NCBI GenBank assembly: GCA_052148435.1
Contig: JBKQIF010000022.1
Span: 10,158 to 74,157, forward strand
From: JBEKYD01 sp052148435
GTDB lineage: Bacteria; Acidobacteriota; Terriglobia; Bryobacterales; Bryobacteraceae
Length of the DNA: 64,000 bases
Reading direction: 5' to 3'
The translations under genes and the position numbers were made by a program. Below are positions 54,564-63,886 of the stretch, piece by piece; position 1 is the first letter of the stretch, and the number at the start of each line of letters is the position of its first letter. The notes under the pieces were generated by a model. It had not been told where the DNA came from, made no database searches, and saw nothing but the letters and a program-made list of their open reading frames with translations.

Positions 54564-55952
54564 ATGAACGATTCACTATATGAGACAACGTCGCGTCCGG
54601 CCTGCGAGAGTGCGTCGGAGCTGGTATTCGGACGCTGCCGGAAGCCGCTCGGCTGCGGCTTTGACCTGACGATCGGCGCCGGACATGTTTTCCCGGAGGT
54701 CAACTTCACCCTACCGGCGATCACGGTGGAAAAGGCCACGTGGAGCGAGGTACTCGCCCAGTACGAGGACATGGCAACCAGAATCCTGGGGCGCGCCATC
54801 TCCCTGCGGGTTCCGGGGATCGTGCTGGAGTTTGAACTGCTGCCCGCAATGACTCAAACTCCGGAGTGGGGGGCCGAGGTAACGCGCCTGCTCGAGAGCC
54901 ACCTGCGCCGGGCACATGAGAAGCACGGTCTACGCTGCGCTCTACGCGTTACTCCCACCGATATTCGCGACCAGGGCAAGCCCCCGTTGCTTCGCCGCGG
55001 CGCGCCCTGGGAAACCTTGAAGCGCTCGTTTGAACTGTGCATCGGCGCCGGCGCTCATCTCATCTCGATCGAATCGATCGGCGGAAAAGAACTGCACGAC
55101 CCCGGGCTTATGTATGGCGACATGCGGGCCATCGTCTTCGCTTTGGGGGTACTGGCTCCGCGCGACACCGGGTGGCTGTGGGACCAGATCTCGGCTATGT
55201 GCGCGGCAAACGGCAGTTCGATCCCGGCCGGAGACAGCGCCTGCGGTTTCGCCAATACGGCGATGCAATTAGCGCACCAGCGCATGTTGCCGGAGGTGCT
55301 GGCGGCGGTTGTGCGGGCCATGAGCGCGGTGCGCAGCCTGGCCGCGTTCGAACACGGCGCGGTGGGACCATCGAAAGACTGCGCCTACGAAGGGCCCATC
55401 ATCAAGGCCATCACCGGCTGCCCGATTTCGATGGAAGGCAAGTCGGCCTCCTGCGCGCACTTCAGTCCGATGGGCAATATCGCGGCGGCCATGTGCGATC
55501 TATGGAGCAACGAATCGGTGCAAAACGTGCGTTTGTTGTCGGGCAGCGCACCGGAGGCTTTTACGGAGACTCTCGCGTACGATTGCCGTCTCATGAACGT
55601 CGCCGCGGACAAGGGCGAAGCTCTCCGGCTGCGGGACTGGCTGACCGAGTCCGACGAGTGGCTGAGCCCGCAGGCGGCGGTTCTCTCCCCGGAGGCGACG
55701 ATGACGATCGCTCGAGCGATCGCTTCCGAAAAAGATCACTACGGCCAGACCATCGCCGCGGGCCTGGCCGCGGTGGGAGTCCTGCGGGCCGGCATTCAGC
55801 GCAAGCAACTGACGCTGCGGGTGAAGGAAGCGCAGTGGCTGGATCGAATCGAAAAAGAACTCGAGTCGTTGGCCGCGGCTGAAACGGAACTGATGGAAGA
55901 GATGACGGGTCAACATGGGACCGAATTCGACCGATCCAGTTATGGCCTCTGA
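54564..55952 (+). CDS. MtaB-like zinc methyltransferase (substrate:corrinoid)
   Basis: A 462-residue protein of the MtaB type, which in methanogens moves the methyl group of methanol to a corrinoid protein. Conserved stretches include ELHDPGLMYGDMRAIVFALG, VLAAVVRAMSAVRSLAAFEH and GCPISMEGKSASCAHFSPMG. The three zinc ligands of MtaB have equivalents here: Glu170, Cys227 and Cys273. The corrinoid partner MtaC is absent from the window. Placed between a solute symporter and a UroD-like gene, it could demethylate methanol or a methoxylated compound taken up by the symporter. Substrate is unproven. Confidence 0.8.
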   Translation: MNDSLYETTSRPACESASELVFGRCRKPLGCGFDLTIGAGHVFPEVNFTLPAITVEKATWSEVLAQYEDMATRILGRAISLRVPGIVLEFELLPAMTQTPEWGAEVTRLLESHLRRAHEKHGLRCALRVTPTDIRDQGKPPLLRRGAPWETLKRSFELCIGAGAHLISIESIGGKELHDPGLMYGDMRAIVFALGVLAPRDTGWLWDQISAMCAANGSSIPAGDSACGFANTAMQLAHQRMLPEVLAAVVRAMSAVRSLAAFEHGAVGPSKDCAYEGPIIKAITGCPISMEGKSASCAHFSPMGNIAAAMCDLWSNESVQNVRLLSGSAPEAFTETLAYDCRLMNVAADKGEALRLRDWLTESDEWLSPQAAVLSPEATMTIARAIASEKDHYGQTIAAGLAAVGVLRAGIQRKQLTLRVKEAQWLDRIEKELESLAAAETELMEEMTGQHGTEFDRSSYGL

Positions 55953-56991
55953 ACGCGGCAGCGCACGAGTTGGGTTGTCCAGGAAGGAACGCATGCTCCG
56001 CGCTCTCCGGCGCCAGGCCGTGGACCGGCTTCCGACACAATCCAACTACACAAGGGCCATGGGGCGGCTGCTGTCGGGGCATTTCGGAATCTCCGAGGCG
56101 GAACTGCCCGATCGTCTGGGAAATCACCTGCTGCGGGTGGACATAGACTACCCTCGCCACACCAATGCGGATGGGTCGATCGAATTCGACTGGTGGGGCG
56201 CGGGGTGGGATACTCGCACAGAGGGTTACTGGCACGCTTTTTCCCCGCTCGAAGACTCGCTCGACCTCGATCGCTATGCATGGCCCGATCCGAGCGATGC
56301 GGCGATTCTCAGCGCCGCCAAGCGAACGATTCTGCGCGATGGCGCGGACTATTTTATCGCGCCCAATCTCGGAATGTGTCTGTTTGAACGGGCCTGGTCG
56401 CTGCGCGGATTCGACGCCCTGCTCATGGATATGGTGGAACGCACCGAGTGGGTGGAACAACTGCTGGACCGCATTACGGAGATTCAGTCGAGTCTGGCCA
56501 GGAGATTCGTCGCGGCCGGCGTCACCGGCGGGTATTTCGGGGACGACTACGGCGCGCAGCGGGCGATGCTGTTCTCTCCACGGCTATGGCGAAGGTTGAT
56601 GAAACCGCGCCTCGCGAAGCTGTTTACGGTTTTTGTGGACGCGGGACTTCCGGTGATTCTGCATTCCGACGGCGATATCCGGGCGATTCTGCCGGACCTG
56701 GCCGAGATCGGGCTGACGACGCTAAACCCGGTGCAGCCGGAGGTGCTGGACCATGCGTGGCTTCAGCAAGAATATGGGGCGAAGCTGAGTTTCTACGGCG
56801 GAGTTTCGACGCAGGGAGTGCTGCCGGGCGGCACGGTGGAAGAAGTGCGCGCCGCGACCATGGCGTGCGCGCGCGCGCTGGCGCCGGACGGGACCGGGCT
56901 GCTGCTGGGGCCTTCGCACCGCATGCAATCCGATATTCCAGCCCGGAACGTGGAGGCGATGCTGGATGCTTTCGACGAAACCAGCCGCTGA
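55942..56991 (+). CDS. uroporphyrinogen-decarboxylase-superfamily protein (MtaA-like position)
   Basis: A 349-residue TIM-barrel protein of the UroD superfamily, to which cobamide:CoM methyltransferases also belong. The N-terminal RKERMLRALRRQAVDRLPTQ and LNPVQPEVLD, SFYGGVSTQGVLPGGT are typical. The zinc motif HxC...C of MtaA is altered: HSDGDI replaces HxC and GPSHRMQSDIP replaces the Cys one, giving His/Asp/His. It may therefore be a methyltransferase with another metal site, or not use a thiol. Start 55942; ATG 55915 is also possible. Overlaps the MtaB-like gene and the kinase gene. Confidence 0.75.
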   Translation: MASERGSARVGLSRKERMLRALRRQAVDRLPTQSNYTRAMGRLLSGHFGISEAELPDRLGNHLLRVDIDYPRHTNADGSIEFDWWGAGWDTRTEGYWHAFSPLEDSLDLDRYAWPDPSDAAILSAAKRTILRDGADYFIAPNLGMCLFERAWSLRGFDALLMDMVERTEWVEQLLDRITEIQSSLARRFVAAGVTGGYFGDDYGAQRAMLFSPRLWRRLMKPRLAKLFTVFVDAGLPVILHSDGDIRAILPDLAEIGLTTLNPVQPEVLDHAWLQQEYGAKLSFYGGVSTQGVLPGGTVEEVRAATMACARALAPDGTGLLLGPSHRMQSDIPARNVEAMLDAFDETSR

Positions 56992-58168
56992 CCGGGCGGT
57001 GGATTCGCGGGCGCGGGCCGAGGGCGTCGCGGCCTCGTTCCGCGAGACATTCGGAAGCGAGCCCGAACTATGGGCACGCGCGCCGGGACGGGTGGATTTG
57101 ATGGGCAGCCACACGGACTACAACCTGGGCTTCGTGCTAACGCTTCCGATCAGCAGAGACACGTGGATTGCGGCGCGGCGCAGGGACGACCGGACCGTGC
57201 GCGTGCATTCGATGAACCTCGACGCCGGGGACGAATTCCGGCTGGATGAGATGGCCCCGATCTCCGAAACAAGATGGCGCAATTATGTGCGGGGCGTGGC
57301 CGCGACGCTCGAAGGCGAGGGACTGGCGTTGACGGGGTGCGACCTGACGATCCACAGCACCGTCCCGCTGGAGAGTGGATTGAGCTCGTCGGCGGCGCTC
57401 GAGTGCGCGGTGGCCACAATGTTCGCGGGCTTAGGAGGCTGGAGCCTGGCACCGGAACGGATGGCGCTGCTGTGCCAGAAGGCGGAGAACGATTTCGCCG
57501 GGGTGAAGTGCGGGATTCTGGATCAGTATTCGTCGTGCCTGGGGCGGGAGGGATGCGCGCTGCTGCTCGACTGCCGCGACCTCACGACGCGCGCGGTTCG
57601 GGTTGCAGGCGGCATTCGTGTGGTGGTGTGCAACACGATGAGCCCACGCAGACTGTCGGGCAGCGAGTACGCCCGGCGAAGGGCCGAGTGCGAGGAGGGC
57701 GCCGCCCGGCTGGGCGTGAACGCTCTGCGCGAGGTGACGCCGGACATGCTGGCGGCGAGACGGCAGGAACTCCCGGAGCAGGTGGCGAGACGATGCGACT
57801 TCATCGTGGCTGAGAGCGCGCGGGCCGAGCGACTGGCCCTGGCGCTTACTCTGAATGACCGGGTGGCAGCGGCGCGGCTGTGCGCGGAGTCGTTTGCGGG
57901 CGCCAGGGATCTTTATGAGATCTGCTCGCCGGCAATGGTGGCCATGATGGAGGCGATGCTGGCCGCGCCGGGAGCGATCGGGGCGCGGCAGGCGGGCGCG
58001 GGATTCGGAGGCTCGATGGTCGCCCTGGTGGATTCCGCATGCACGGACGCCTTCCGCACTGCCGTTGGGGGCGCCTATCGCGGCGCGACCGGGATGGTTC
58101 CCGAGATCTACCCGGTTGAGGCCGCGCAGGGGGCGGAAGTGTTCGATAAAGAGAAGACAGACAGATGA
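56966..58168 (+). CDS. GHMP sugar kinase, galactokinase-like
   Basis: A 400-residue kinase with all GHMP motifs: GRVDLMGSHTDYNLGFVL (galactokinase signature, but G-S-H in place of G-E-H), LESGLSSSAALECA (ATP loop), DQYSSCLGREGCALLLDCRD and AGFGGSMVALVD. Galactokinases phosphorylate the anomeric carbon of galactose; the altered signature may mean another sugar or sugar derivative. It overlaps the UroD-like gene and ends 152 nt before the quinoprotein gene. Confidence 0.82.
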   Translation: MLSTKPAADRAVDSRARAEGVAASFRETFGSEPELWARAPGRVDLMGSHTDYNLGFVLTLPISRDTWIAARRRDDRTVRVHSMNLDAGDEFRLDEMAPISETRWRNYVRGVAATLEGEGLALTGCDLTIHSTVPLESGLSSSAALECAVATMFAGLGGWSLAPERMALLCQKAENDFAGVKCGILDQYSSCLGREGCALLLDCRDLTTRAVRVAGGIRVVVCNTMSPRRLSGSEYARRRAECEEGAARLGVNALREVTPDMLAARRQELPEQVARRCDFIVAESARAERLALALTLNDRVAAARLCAESFAGARDLYEICSPAMVAMMEAMLAAPGAIGARQAGAGFGGSMVALVDSACTDAFRTAVGGAYRGATGMVPEIYPVEAAQGAEVFDKEKTDR

Positions 58169-58320
58169 ACCTCACGAGACCGCGCCGCTTCAGCCTGTCG
58201 GCGCCGGTGTCCATGGCGACGAAAACGCCTCGACATGAGGGTCGAGGCTGCAGGCAGGAGTGCCCGCGCCACGGTTTGCGTTCCTTGACACTCGTCTGCG
58301 AATCGTTTCCAATAGCCTTG

Positions 58321-60279
58321 ATGCGAATGCTCTTCCTGTCGATTTGTCTGATGCCAGCCGGGTTCCTCCCGGCGCAGACCGCGGATGCCGGCCGGGCTCA
58401 GTTTGACGGCCATTGCGCCGTCTGCCACGGCAAACAGGGCAACGGCGGCGAACTCGGGCCGGCCATCGCGATGCGGGCGCGGAACTACAACGATGGAGAG
58501 CTGGCTACGCTGATCCACACCGGTCTGCCTAACTCCGGCATGCCGGCCAACAACCTCAACGATCGAGAGACGATGTCTCTGATCTCCTTCCTTCGTTCCC
58601 TGAAGCCCTCGGGCGACGATGCAGCCCCGGCGCGGGCGAGAGTCGCGCTAAGCGGCAGCCGAACTCTGGAAGGCCTGGTATTCAATCAAAGCTCTCAGGA
58701 CATGCAGTTGCTGACGGACGATCTACGCATCCATCTGCTACGCAAGGAGGGCGCGGGTTACCGCGAGGTGACCAGCCAGTCCGACTGGCCAACCTATCAC
58801 GGCCAGTTCAGCGGGAATCGTTACAGCGCGCTGGAACAGATCTCGAAAAGCAATGTGGCGCGGCTGGCGCCGAAGTGGATCTTCCCGCTCGTCAACACCT
58901 CTCCACTCGAAGTGACGCCGGTGGTGGCGAAGGGGGTCATGTATGTGACCAGCGCCAATGAGTGCTACGCTCTGGACGCAGGCTCGGGACGGCAGATCTG
59001 GCATTACCAACGGCAGCGCACGCGCAACCTGGTGGGGAATGCGGCGGGCGGCATCAATCGCGGAGTGGCGGTGGCTGGGGAGCGCGTGTTCATGGTTACC
59101 GACAACGACCATATCATCGCGCTGAACGGCGCCACCGGGAAGCTTTTGTGGGAAACCGAGATGGCCGATTGGCACCAGAACTATAACGCCACCTCAGCGC
59201 CGCTGGCGGTTGGCAGCCTGGTGATCTCCGGGACCGCGGGAGGGGATGAAGGAGCGCGCGGTTTCGTGGCAGCCTTCGATCAAGCCAGCGGAAAGGAAGC
59301 ATGGCGCTTCTGGACAGTGCCGAAGCCGGGCGAGCCCGGTTCGGAGACCTGGAAGGGGGACGACATCAATCACCCCAGCGCGGCTACCTGGCTAACCGGC
59401 ACTTACGATCCTCAACTCGATACCCTCTATTGGCCCACAGGCAACCCCGGCGCGGATCTAAGTGGCGACGAGCGCGGGGGCGACAACCTATATTCCAGCT
59501 CGATCGTCGCTCTGGACGCGAAGACCGGGAAACTCAAATGGTATTATCAGTACACTCCGCACAATGTTTGGGACTGGGATGCTCAACAGCCGCCCGTCCT
59601 GGTAGACACCACCTGGAGAGGCCAAAAGCGCCATCTGCTGCTCCACGCCAACCGGAACGGTTTTTTCTATGTGCTGGACCGGACCAATGGCAAGCTCCTG
59701 CTCGCCAAGCCATTCGTGAAGAAGTTGACGTGGGCGCGCGAAATCGACGCGAACGGCCGTCCGGTGCAGAATCCCAACCAGGAACCGACCACCGCGGGAA
59801 ACAAGACCTGCCCGTCTCTGGAGGGAGCCACTAACTGGTTTTCCACCGCCTTTCTGCCGGCCACCGGCTTATACTACGTGCAGACGCTGGAGAAGTGCGG
59901 CATCTATACCAAGACTCCCACGGAATGGAAGGCCGGGGCCGGGTATTTCGGCGGGTCGTTCGAGGGCGCGCCTGACGAGACGCCGCAAAAGATTCTGCGC
60001 GCCATCGACATCGAGAACGGAAGCATTACCTGGGAACTTGCGCAGACCGGCCCGGCCAATTCCTGGGGAGGAACGCTGGCCACGGCCAGCGGGCTGGTCT
60101 TCTTCGGCGAAGACAGCGGAGCGCTGATGGCGGTGGACGCGTCAACCGGTAAACCGTTGTGGCAGTTCCAGGCGAACCAGATCTGGAAAGCCTCGCCGAT
60201 GACCTACATGTTCGACGGCAAGCAGTACATCGCGGTCGCCTCGGGATCGAACATCATCTCCTTTGGGTTACTCCAGTAA
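58321..60279 (+). CDS. PQQ-type quinoprotein dehydrogenase with N-terminal cytochrome c
   Basis: A 652-residue exported enzyme: signal peptide (residues 1-19), cytochrome c domain with CAVCH (C32, C35, H36) and a Met ligand in SGMPANN, then a propeller of PQQ-binding repeats (from SDWPTYHGQFSGNRYSALEQ to the end). Conserved pieces for the alcohol/glucose dehydrogenase type are TGNPGADLSGDERGG, WDWDAQQPPVLVD (likely catalytic Asp) and W-like DxTTGKLLW repeats. Unlike classical methanol dehydrogenases no vicinal Cys pair is seen. It would oxidise an alcohol or sugar in the periplasm and pass electrons to the fused heme. Start is ATG 58321. Confidence 0.85.
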   Translation: MRMLFLSICLMPAGFLPAQTADAGRAQFDGHCAVCHGKQGNGGELGPAIAMRARNYNDGELATLIHTGLPNSGMPANNLNDRETMSLISFLRSLKPSGDDAAPARARVALSGSRTLEGLVFNQSSQDMQLLTDDLRIHLLRKEGAGYREVTSQSDWPTYHGQFSGNRYSALEQISKSNVARLAPKWIFPLVNTSPLEVTPVVAKGVMYVTSANECYALDAGSGRQIWHYQRQRTRNLVGNAAGGINRGVAVAGERVFMVTDNDHIIALNGATGKLLWETEMADWHQNYNATSAPLAVGSLVISGTAGGDEGARGFVAAFDQASGKEAWRFWTVPKPGEPGSETWKGDDINHPSAATWLTGTYDPQLDTLYWPTGNPGADLSGDERGGDNLYSSSIVALDAKTGKLKWYYQYTPHNVWDWDAQQPPVLVDTTWRGQKRHLLLHANRNGFFYVLDRTNGKLLLAKPFVKKLTWAREIDANGRPVQNPNQEPTTAGNKTCPSLEGATNWFSTAFLPATGLYYVQTLEKCGIYTKTPTEWKAGAGYFGGSFEGAPDETPQKILRAIDIENGSITWELAQTGPANSWGGTLATASGLVFFGEDSGALMAVDASTGKPLWQFQANQIWKASPMTYMFDGKQYIAVASGSNIISFGLLQ

Positions 60280-60351
60280 GTTGGTCAGGCTCTCGCCGGG
60301 TCACAGCAGCCTAACAGACGACAAGAAACGATCGCCTGTCTCACCGGCCAC

Positions 60352-61062
60352 TTAGCGGCGTTCCCTTATGGCTATGTCGCCATAGGCATGGACGCGATCG
60401 CAGACCAGGCGGAGCTTGTCCTCCAGATTCCCGGAGGCGGTCTTGAAGGAATCGGCATCGATGGTGAGAGGCGCACCCAGGACAACCAGCGGAGCGCCAT
60501 ATTCCGGCGTGCGCACCGCCTGCTCGATCGAAAGGCCGCCGACGGCCTGAACGGGCACCTGGACAGCGGCAACCACCTCGCGCAATCGATCGAGCGGGCT
60601 TGGGTAAGGCTTTCCGGAAGCGGCCAGGCCGCGGCGTTGATCGTAACCGATGTGATGGACGACGAAGTCGCAACCGAAATCTTCCAGTCTTCGCGCCGCC
60701 GCGACCATGTCTTCGGCGGCAAGGTTGTCCCCCATGACTCCTACGCCGAGATCTTTGCCCGCGCGGACAACCATCTTGATGGTTTCCGGGTGAGCGCGTT
60801 CCATGACGACGACATGGGTGGCGCCGGCCTTCGCCATCATTTCGGCCTCGAGCCACCCACCGTCCATGGTCTTCAAGTCGGCAACGATGGGGACGGTCGG
60901 GAATTCGGCGCGCAGGGCGCGGACGCCGTTCATGCCTTCGGCAATAATGAAGGGCGTTCCCGCTTCGAGCCAATCGACGCCGCAGCGGATGGCAAGCCGG
61001 GCGGTTTCGAGCGCTTCCGGGATGGAAGTGATATCGAGTGAGATTTGGACGATGGTTTTCAT
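60352..61062 (-). CDS. OMPDC-suprafamily enzyme, 3-hexulose-6-phosphate-synthase-like
   Basis: A 236-residue TIM barrel of the OMPDC/HUMPS family. The active-site strand ADLKTMDGG (about residues 60-68, DxKxxD) and the VDWLEAGTPFII motif are those of hexulose-6-phosphate synthase and ketogulonate-phosphate decarboxylase. HPS fixes formaldehyde on ribulose 5-phosphate. No 6-phospho-3-hexuloisomerase gene is present, so the role is not proven. Start ATG 61062; it overlaps the isomerase-like gene by 4 nt. Confidence 0.75.
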   Translation of the reverse strand: MKTIVQISLDITSIPEALETARLAIRCGVDWLEAGTPFIIAEGMNGVRALRAEFPTVPIVADLKTMDGGWLEAEMMAKAGATHVVVMERAHPETIKMVVRAGKDLGVGVMGDNLAAEDMVAAARRLEDFGCDFVVHHIGYDQRRGLAASGKPYPSPLDRLREVVAAVQVPVQAVGGLSIEQAVRTPEYGAPLVVLGAPLTIDADSFKTASGNLEDKLRLVCDRVHAYGDIAIRERR

Positions 61063-61952
61063 GATGATTGCTCGGCAAAGTGAAGGTCGATTTTCGCTTT
61101 CAGAAAACGGACGGATTCCCGCAAGTCGTCCATGCCGTTCATGCCGTCTTCAATGGAAATCCAGGAATGGAATCCGACCGAGTTGAGCGTGGAGAAAATG
61201 GCGTCGTAGTCGTTCATCCCTTTCCCCACAACGCCATGGGAGAGACGGCTGGCGTAACCGACCGAGTCTTCTTCTTTCCGCAAGTCCTCGATGGTACCGG
61301 TTTTGAGATAGCGGTCGCTGGCGTGCATCGAGACCACGCGGTGTTTCACGTGGCCGAGGAGAACGAGAGGGTCCTCGCCGGCCAGAATCGCGTTCGAGGG
61401 ATCGTAGTTGACTCCGAACCAGGGCGAGCGAATCCGTTCGACGATCTCTATGAAGACATCCATCTTTTGCGCGAACTCGGGATACTGCCAGTAGTTGTCC
61501 TTGTAATGGTTTTCCATGGTGAGGACGACACCATGTTCTTCCGCGAAGGGCAGAAGACTCTCGATGGCCCGCACGACTTGCGCCACGCCTGCGGCGCGCG
61601 TCAGTTCGGGGCGCCGCTGGCCCGAGAGCACGCGGCAAAACCGGCCGCCGAAAAAGGCGGTGATCACGATCATCCGTTTTTCACGCTCGATCTCCGCTTG
61701 CAGTTGGGCAGGGTCGGGCTGGGTGAAATCGGGTGAGCAGCACAGCATCGGCATCTCAAGGCCATGCCTCTCGAGGGCCGCTTTGGCTTTTTTCAGGAAC
61801 GCGTCGTCGTCTTCAAGAAAGCCCGAGTAGAATTCGAGTCCGTCGACGCCGAGCGTGGCGGCCAGATCGATCCAATCAAAAAGCGTCATGGTGCGATCGA
61901 CGCAAAGCTCGTCCATGTAGCACTTCGGGAAGGCAGCTAGTTTTGGTTTCAT
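61059..61952 (-). CDS. sugar isomerase/epimerase-like TIM barrel
   Basis: A 297-residue AP-endonuclease-2/xylose-isomerase-like barrel. Metal-ligand positions are apparent: VLTMENHY (Glu), WFGVNYDPSNAI (Asp), HRVVSMHASD (His/Asp) and SWISIEDGMNG (Glu). Enzymes of this type isomerise or epimerise ketoses, inosose or similar polyols. It is in the middle of a 4-nt-overlap chain (62734 SDR gene upstream, HPS-like gene downstream), so it should act in the same pathway. Confidence 0.78.
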   Translation of the reverse strand: MKPKLAAFPKCYMDELCVDRTMTLFDWIDLAATLGVDGLEFYSGFLEDDDAFLKKAKAALERHGLEMPMLCCSPDFTQPDPAQLQAEIEREKRMIVITAFFGGRFCRVLSGQRRPELTRAAGVAQVVRAIESLLPFAEEHGVVLTMENHYKDNYWQYPEFAQKMDVFIEIVERIRSPWFGVNYDPSNAILAGEDPLVLLGHVKHRVVSMHASDRYLKTGTIEDLRKEEDSVGYASRLSHGVVGKGMNDYDAIFSTLNSVGFHSWISIEDGMNGMDDLRESVRFLKAKIDLHFAEQSS

Positions 61953-62734
61953 ATATGCTTTGCCGGGTTGCGGCTGATGACCGGGTATTGCGAGAGATCG
62001 AAAACCGTTCCGTTGACCAGCGCCGCTTCGTCGGAGAGAAAATAGACGGCGGCCCAGGCGATGTCCTGCGGCGACAAAAGCCGGCCCGAGGGCGCAAATT
62101 CCCTGGGGAGTTTGGTTGGCCAGTCTTCGGGCAGCCCTTCCTTTTTCTTCAACTCATATTCGTTCGGCGTCAATGTCCAGCCAGGATTGATCTGGTTGAC
62201 CCGCAGACCCTCCGCGCCGTAGGCGTCGGCCAGGTTGCGGGTGAGGGTGGTCAGGCCGCCCTTGCTGATGGAATAGGCGAACTGGTTGTTTTCGCCGCAG
62301 TAGCTGTTGACCGACCCGATGTTGAGCACCCGCCCTCCGCCCTGTTTACGAAAATAGGGCAGCGCGGCCTGGATCAGCAGAAATGGCGCTCTCAGGTTGA
62401 TCGCGAGGGTGCGGTCGAATGCTTCCACGCCGGTGGTGTCGAGGTTGCCGCGGGTCATGGTGGCCGCGTTGTTCACGAGTCCGTCCAGACGTCCGTAGCA
62501 GGCCACGGTTTCGGCGATAAGCCGCGCGGGCACAGTCGGATCTTCTAGAAGCCCCGCCAGGCAGATTGCCTGCCCGCTCTCCTCCTCGATTTCGGCGGCG
62601 ACCTTTTCGGCATCCTGCAATGACATGCCGTGGATGGCCACCCGCGCGCCTTCGCGGGCAAAGAGCCGCGCCATGCCCTCGCCGATGCCGGTGGTGGAGC
62701 CGGTCACCAAAATTACTTTGTTCTTCAGGCGCAT
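61949..62734 (-). CDS. short-chain dehydrogenase (polyol/sugar type)
   Basis: SDR of 261 residues. Cofactor motif VTGSTTGIGEGMA (about residues 9-21), LVNNAATMT near residue 88, catalytic Ser in NIGSVNSYCG, and the active-site Tyr in QFAYSISKGGL (Y-x3-K). I start at ATG 62734 (MRLKNKVIL); a GTG at 62761 gives a longer N-terminus. It would oxidise a sugar or polyol hydroxyl. Part of the minus-strand chain of the island. Confidence 0.85.
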   Translation of the reverse strand: MRLKNKVILVTGSTTGIGEGMARLFAREGARVAIHGMSLQDAEKVAAEIEEESGQAICLAGLLEDPTVPARLIAETVACYGRLDGLVNNAATMTRGNLDTTGVEAFDRTLAINLRAPFLLIQAALPYFRKQGGGRVLNIGSVNSYCGENNQFAYSISKGGLTTLTRNLADAYGAEGLRVNQINPGWTLTPNEYELKKKEGLPEDWPTKLPREFAPSGRLLSPQDIAWAAVYFLSDEAALVNGTVFDLSQYPVISRNPAKHI

Positions 62735-62767
62735 ATCGGACCCAAGATTTTCCAAACGCACCAGGAA

Positions 62768-63802
62768 TCAGGGCTTGAGGACTGCCTTGACGATCCGGCC
62801 GGCGTGCATTTCCTCGAATGCTTCCTGCCATTCGCCAAGCGGTGAAACCCGGTTAAGAACCAGATCGAGATCGATCTTGCCGCTAGCCAGCAGGGAAATG
62901 ACTTTCTCCCAAATCGGCCAGTTATGCGAGTAACTGCCCTGGAGCGTGACCGCCTTTTGCACGAGCGGGTCCAGCGAAAAATTGAGCGGTTGCGCTCCCC
63001 ATCCAACCTTGGTAATTTGTCCCGCGGGCCGGACGATGTCAAGGGCGATCTTGAGCGAGGCGGAAACGCCCGTGGCGTCGATCACCAGGTCGAGGCCATA
63101 GCCATCGCCAAAGTTTTTCACCCATTCCCCGGTATTTTCATTGCGCGCGCCGAGGATCGTCTCGGCTCCGATTTTCCGGGCGACTTCGAGCCGCCTGGCG
63201 TCGATGGGGATGCCGATGACCACCAGATGCCCGGCTCCCGCCAGTTTGGCCATGAGCGCGCAGAGCAGGCCGATTGGGCCCGGCCCGATCACGGCCACCG
63301 AGTCGCCGGGGCGGATGCGCGAGTGGACACAAACCGCGTTGTAGGCCACGCAGCACGGCTCCGTCAGAGCGGCTTTTTCGTAGGCCAGCGAGTCGGGCAC
63401 GCGATGCAGGCAACGCGCCGGCACGCGGACAAACGGCGCCATGGCGCCGTTGACTCCGTAGCCGAACCCGGCTCGCTTCGGTTCGAGATTGTAAAGTCCC
63501 TGGCGGATGAAAGCCGAGTCGGAGGGGAGCACCGCCGAGGTTTCGCTGACCACGCGATCGCCTTCCTTGAAGCCTCGCACGCGGCTGCCGCTTTTGGCGA
63601 CGACGCCGGCGAATTCGTGGCCGAGCACGACCGGAAAATTCACCGGCCAGCTTTGGGTGCCCAAATACTGATGCAGGTCGCTGCCGCAGACGGCTACCGC
63701 CTGGACGGAAAAAAGCACGTCCTCCTCGCCGATTTCGGGAACGGGCAATTCCCGCAGTTCGACTGAGTGGGCATCCTTGGCGTAATTGACGAGACCAATC
63801 AT
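62768..63802 (-). CDS. zinc-type alcohol/polyol dehydrogenase (MDR family)
   Basis: A 344-residue medium-chain dehydrogenase. Catalytic-zinc residues are in VAVCGSDLHQY and LGHEFAGVV; the NAD-binding loop is VIGPGPIGLL. The cysteine-rich structural zinc lobe is missing: the corresponding region reads VSETSAVLPSDSAFIRQG, as in sorbitol dehydrogenases. I choose ATG 63802 (MIGLVNYAK) with GGAG 8 nt before it. First complete gene of the minus-strand half of the island. Confidence 0.85.
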   Translation of the reverse strand: MIGLVNYAKDAHSVELRELPVPEIGEEDVLFSVQAVAVCGSDLHQYLGTQSWPVNFPVVLGHEFAGVVAKSGSRVRGFKEGDRVVSETSAVLPSDSAFIRQGLYNLEPKRAGFGYGVNGAMAPFVRVPARCLHRVPDSLAYEKAALTEPCCVAYNAVCVHSRIRPGDSVAVIGPGPIGLLCALMAKLAGAGHLVVIGIPIDARRLEVARKIGAETILGARNENTGEWVKNFGDGYGLDLVIDATGVSASLKIALDIVRPAGQITKVGWGAQPLNFSLDPLVQKAVTLQGSYSHNWPIWEKVISLLASGKIDLDLVLNRVSPLGEWQEAFEEMHAGRIVKAVLKP

Positions 63803-63886
63803 GAAGTCCGCTCCGGGTAAGCAATTAAGTTCGCGGTTCCAGCGCGATACCGGGGTGGGCACCAGTCAGCTTGCGCCGCGATATGG

